Shown here: piece after piece, positions 61,531-64,000 of the stretch
Numbering within the stretch: the first letter of the stretch is position 1
Layout of the letters: the number at the start of each line of letters is the position of its first letter
Source: Whitmania pigra
Taxonomy: Eukaryota > Annelida > Clitellata > Hirudinida > Haemopidae
Assembly (NCBI GenBank): GCA_021613335.1
Contig: JAJTWR010000374.1
Coordinates: 1,092,501 to 1,156,500 of the forward strand
DNA length: 64,000 bases
Reading direction: 5' to 3'
Position numbers and translations under genes: made by a program
The notes under the pieces: model-generated
The model's input: the letters and a program-made list of their open reading frames with translations, nothing else
Databases searched by the model: none
Told to the model about the DNA's origin: nothing

Positions 61531-63261
61531 TTAGAAGGTGTTGTTAACTAATTCAATCTTGTCCAGAATGATCCCATCGATAGAACTCTCCCTCAACTTT
61601 TGAATGTTTGAGAGGTCATTGTTCTCGTTACCCCAGCAATACACCTCCAGACCCTTCTCCTTGGCGGTCTTGATGAGAGGCAGGTTTTCGAGCAGGGAGC
61701 CCGAATAAGCGACGATGCCGAACAAACTCTCAGACGCCGCAAAGTTGATGGCCTTTTCGACGCTCTTCGTCCTCTTGTCCAAAAACTCTTCGTAATGACC
61801 CGCGCCCTGGGTCAGGAACATGACCGGATAGTCGCACTGCTTCACCTTCAACATGGAGCAGACGTCGGGATCGAACGAGGAGAAGACGATCTTCCTCGAT
61901 CCGGCATGACTGAGGCAGACGTCGAGTATGGCGTTCAGGTAAGAATTCCTCTCCTCGGTGTAGCTCACGTTGTTCTCTCTCTTCCCCGTGCTCAGCTCCA
62001 TGCAGTACTTGATCTCGACGTTGAAACCCAGGTCTTGCGGCAGCAGTTTGAGGGCGTCTTCGAGTCTCGGAAAGAGCCTCCTCTGGTCCGATTCTCCGTA
62101 CAACAACGGATCCATGTCTTGGCGATCGTCCTTACACAGTTGGAAGTCATTTGAGATCATGTCTGGATAGGAGATATCTTGAACTTGAAGTAGCAGCTTC
62201 TTCTGCGTACCTTTAAAATTATGCAGCAGAACCGTTTGGTAGTCGTGGTAAATTACCGGCACTTTGTCCTTGCTGAGCATCACGTCGAATTCGACCATCT
62301 TTATCCCGCTATTGTAAGCCTGCAAGAACGAATCCAGCGTGTTTTCCAGGGGTCCTGGATGCCTCTGCCCTTTTCTGAACGTCGCTCCGCATCCTCTGTG
62401 TCCGATCATGAGAGGCATGTTATCGTGAACCAAGCCGTTTTGCGAGAAGAAATATCTTTTGGTCGGGAAGTTCGGCAGAGGTTCGATGACCAGAACGTCG
62501 AGACTCAACATTCCTATCAGAAATCCCGAAGGCGACGTGATGCTGGCCGTCAACAATCCCTGCTTGCCGGATTCCAGACAGACGAACGCGTAGCCGAGGT
62601 CTTCCACGAGCTTGTCGTTTCTGTCCGCATCGGTGGTCCTGGAAAAAGTGATCCTGAAAATCGGATTCTTAGCGGCGCTCCTGACGCAGAGAGTTATAAA
62701 GTCGGAGAACGAACACTGGACTCCGTCTTTGGGCTGAATGGAACTCTCCGTCGGACCGTCCAGAGACGAGACGAAGATGCATTGCCTTCCCGTTTCAAAA
62801 CTTATCTCCGGAAACACTATCTCGCATTTTATGTAATTCTGACAAGACATCAGCAGCGGCGACAAAAACGAAGGTGGCTTCAGAATTTTCAATCTGTACT
62901 CGAACTCGTCTTCCAAGCACTTCTTCTCGATCCAATACCTTCCCTCGCGGTAACCGAACTCGTCTGTGACCGACTGCCCCAAATTCAGAGTCCTGACGAA
63001 TTGCTCGAAGAAGCAAACCACATTCATCTTACCATCCGGTTTCGTTGCCGGGCCAAGAAAGTACTTGTATTCTACGGTCTGAAAAGGCACAGAGACCTCT
63101 AAACTCCAGAGTTCCTTTTTCCCATCAACCAACTGAGATTCCTTGTTTAACTTAAGAGCAGATTCCGGATTCCAGTTGCCAAGTTCCAGACAGTTCCCTG
63201 ACAGGTACGGAACTAGGTCAAACTTATTGTCTATTGTGAGCTGAAATATTGTTATCTTCAT
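61531..63261 (-). CDS. GPCPD1: Glycerophosphocholine phosphodiesterase GPCPD1 (GDE5-like)
   Basis: A cytosolic enzyme that hydrolyses glycerophosphocholine to glycerol-3-phosphate and choline. The N-terminal 95 or so residues form a CBM20 starch-binding-type domain (LSGNCLELGNWNPESA, VEYKYFLG). A linking region follows, then the GDPD catalytic domain from about residue 284: IGHRGCG with the catalytic His-Arg (287-290), ENTLDSF (306-312), VEFDVMLSKD (323-332), VIYHD (336-340), GFNVEIKY, KIVFSSFDPDVCSML, VMFLTQG and LEVYCWG. The coding region is a single exon. Upstream an acceptor (CATGCAG) sits at 63331, so the first ATG in the mature message is at 63261 and not the one at 63336, which straddles this acceptor. 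The model gives 576 residues against about 670 in vertebrates; the vertebrate C-terminal extension is missing. A run SSKGETSPKGETSK lies in the 5' leader. Confidence 0.95.
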   Translation of the reverse strand: MKITIFQLTIDNKFDLVPYLSGNCLELGNWNPESALKLNKESQLVDGKKELWSLEVSVPFQTVEYKYFLGPATKPDGKMNVVCFFEQFVRTLNLGQSVTDEFGYREGRYWIEKKCLEDEFEYRLKILKPPSFLSPLLMSCQNYIKCEIVFPEISFETGRQCIFVSSLDGPTESSIQPKDGVQCSFSDFITLCVRSAAKNPIFRITFSRTTDADRNDKLVEDLGYAFVCLESGKQGLLTASITSPSGFLIGMLSLDVLVIEPLPNFPTKRYFFSQNGLVHDNMPLMIGHRGCGATFRKGQRHPGPLENTLDSFLQAYNSGIKMVEFDVMLSKDKVPVIYHDYQTVLLHNFKGTQKKLLLQVQDISYPDMISNDFQLCKDDRQDMDPLLYGESDQRRLFPRLEDALKLLPQDLGFNVEIKYCMELSTGKRENNVSYTEERNSYLNAILDVCLSHAGSRKIVFSSFDPDVCSMLKVKQCDYPVMFLTQGAGHYEEFLDKRTKSVEKAINFAASESLFGIVAYSGSLLENLPLIKTAKEKGLEVYCWGNENNDLSNIQKLRESSIDGIILDKIELVNNTF

Positions 63262-63329
63262 GGCTGATAATTTGGATGTTTCCCCTTTTGGACTTGTTTC
63301 CCCTTTTGAACTTGTGTCCTTCCCAAATA

Positions 63330-63785
63330 ACTGCATGGAACAAAATAAATATATACACGCACAATATAACTAAGTAATCTAAAACAGGAACCAAAACATC
63401 TAAAGCCAAAAAATCCCATCCTTGCCTTCATAGCCAATATTATAACAAGAATGGCCACAAAACGTCGACTCACTTTCAAAGTGAATTGATAGTCCCTAGA
63501 TGAATTTCATGATTAGATGAAGAGTCGGCAGTAACTATTACTTCCCGAAATTAATCTGTTACTGCAACTAACGAGGTATCAATGGGCCAACTAGTTCCCA
63601 ATCCTAACCTCGATTGTTAGGTTTCGATTTATTTCTATGCTTTCATACTTGACGGCAAACGGAATTTATAACGGAAAACTCCGTTATTGTTTACTATCTG
63701 TGCCAAATCAGCTCCCAGTCGAAGCAAAAAAACTCACCGCACCAAATCAGATAAACAACACGGCCGAAAACTCCTAGAACACTGG
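63330..63785 (-). promoter_or_regulatory. 5' untranslated exon and leader intron of GPCPD1 (candidate)
   Basis: A plausible first exon runs from about 63785 to 63738, ending TGCG before a GTGAGTTTT donor. The intron then reaches the CATGCAG acceptor just before 63330. The first exon has no ATG, which supports translation from 63261. Sequence support only. Confidence 0.5.
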
Positions 63786-63807
63786 TGATCTCACGCGTGA
63801 CTCCCCT

Positions 63808-63814
63808 CTTTATA
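63808..63814 (-). promoter_or_regulatory. TATA-box candidate of GPCPD1
   Basis: TATAAAG on the minus strand, about 25-30 bp before the proposed first exon. Confidence 0.5.
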
Positions 63815-64000
63815 ACACAGAGACTATCCTGTTACTACGCATTCGATTCTTTCGATGCATAATTTATTGAAATTTTATTTTTCTAATGCTAGAATACTAT
63901 TTAAGTTTTAAGATTTTACCGTTGTTGCCCTTGCGGTTTTACATTCTAACATCCATTTTATACGTCATAAGTCCGTAATTTTTTATTTGTACGGCAGGTG
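63815..64000. other. Right edge, no gene seen
   Basis: Upstream flank of GPCPD1; AT-rich, nothing supported. Confidence 0.5.

Noticed and set aside
62221..63102. 293-codon plus-strand frame opposite GPCPD1
   Set aside because: An antisense shadow of a GC-richer coding exon; the minus-strand frame has clear catalytic motifs.

Overview
The window looks like nuclear DNA from an invertebrate animal. It is AT-rich and full of trinucleotide microsatellites. Its genes are split by many short GT-AG introns (commonly 60-400 bp), and their proteins are clearly metazoan: Islet LIM-homeodomain, COG8, UFC1, GPCPD1, a ZYG11-type protein and an IQ-motif protein. A lophotrochozoan such as an annelid (leech-like) is my best guess; it rests on general character, not on a species marker. 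I built the gene models by hand from splice sites and reading-frame phase, and most models close without a phase error.

Left third (1-20 kb): an Islet LIM-homeodomain gene on the minus strand (2679-3679; its ends lie outside what I can resolve) and a short divergent Islet paralogue on the plus strand (16047-17350) point away from each other. Between and beside them lie a small secreted or membrane protein gene (7281-8092) and three small peritrophin-type chitin-binding genes (11198-11789, 13101-13660, 17978-18555). Much of the rest is AT-rich spacer and long GAT, TAA and AAC repeats.

Middle (20-42 kb): a 25-exon coiled-coil gene on the plus strand (20022-28083) runs tail to tail into a 13-exon ZYG11-like gene on the minus strand (28319-31950). 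A 5'-truncated CR1/L2-type LINE with an open reverse transcriptase frame follows (about 32515-34692). COG8 comes next, a 13-exon gene on the minus strand (36284-41564) encoding a Golgi tethering subunit.

Right third (42-64 kb): a five-exon gene for a small acylation-type, two-IQ-motif protein (neuromodulin/igloo-like) spans 43887-56393, with a 7 kb third intron packed with satellites. UFC1 (57598-58595, ufmylation E2 enzyme) and GPCPD1 (61531-63261, glycerophosphocholine phosphodiesterase, coding region in one exon) follow on the minus strand. A locally duplicated block with exon-like content separates them.

Unusual items include a four-copy tRNA-derived SINE family (about 150-160 bp) and the head-to-head Islet pair with a minimal paralogue. 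A 33-bp near-palindromic minisatellite is open on both strands, a 46-bp tandem repeat carries a splice acceptor, and there are two GC-AG introns. The genes do not form one pathway; this is an ordinary mixed gene neighbourhood with lineage-specific duplications and repeats.
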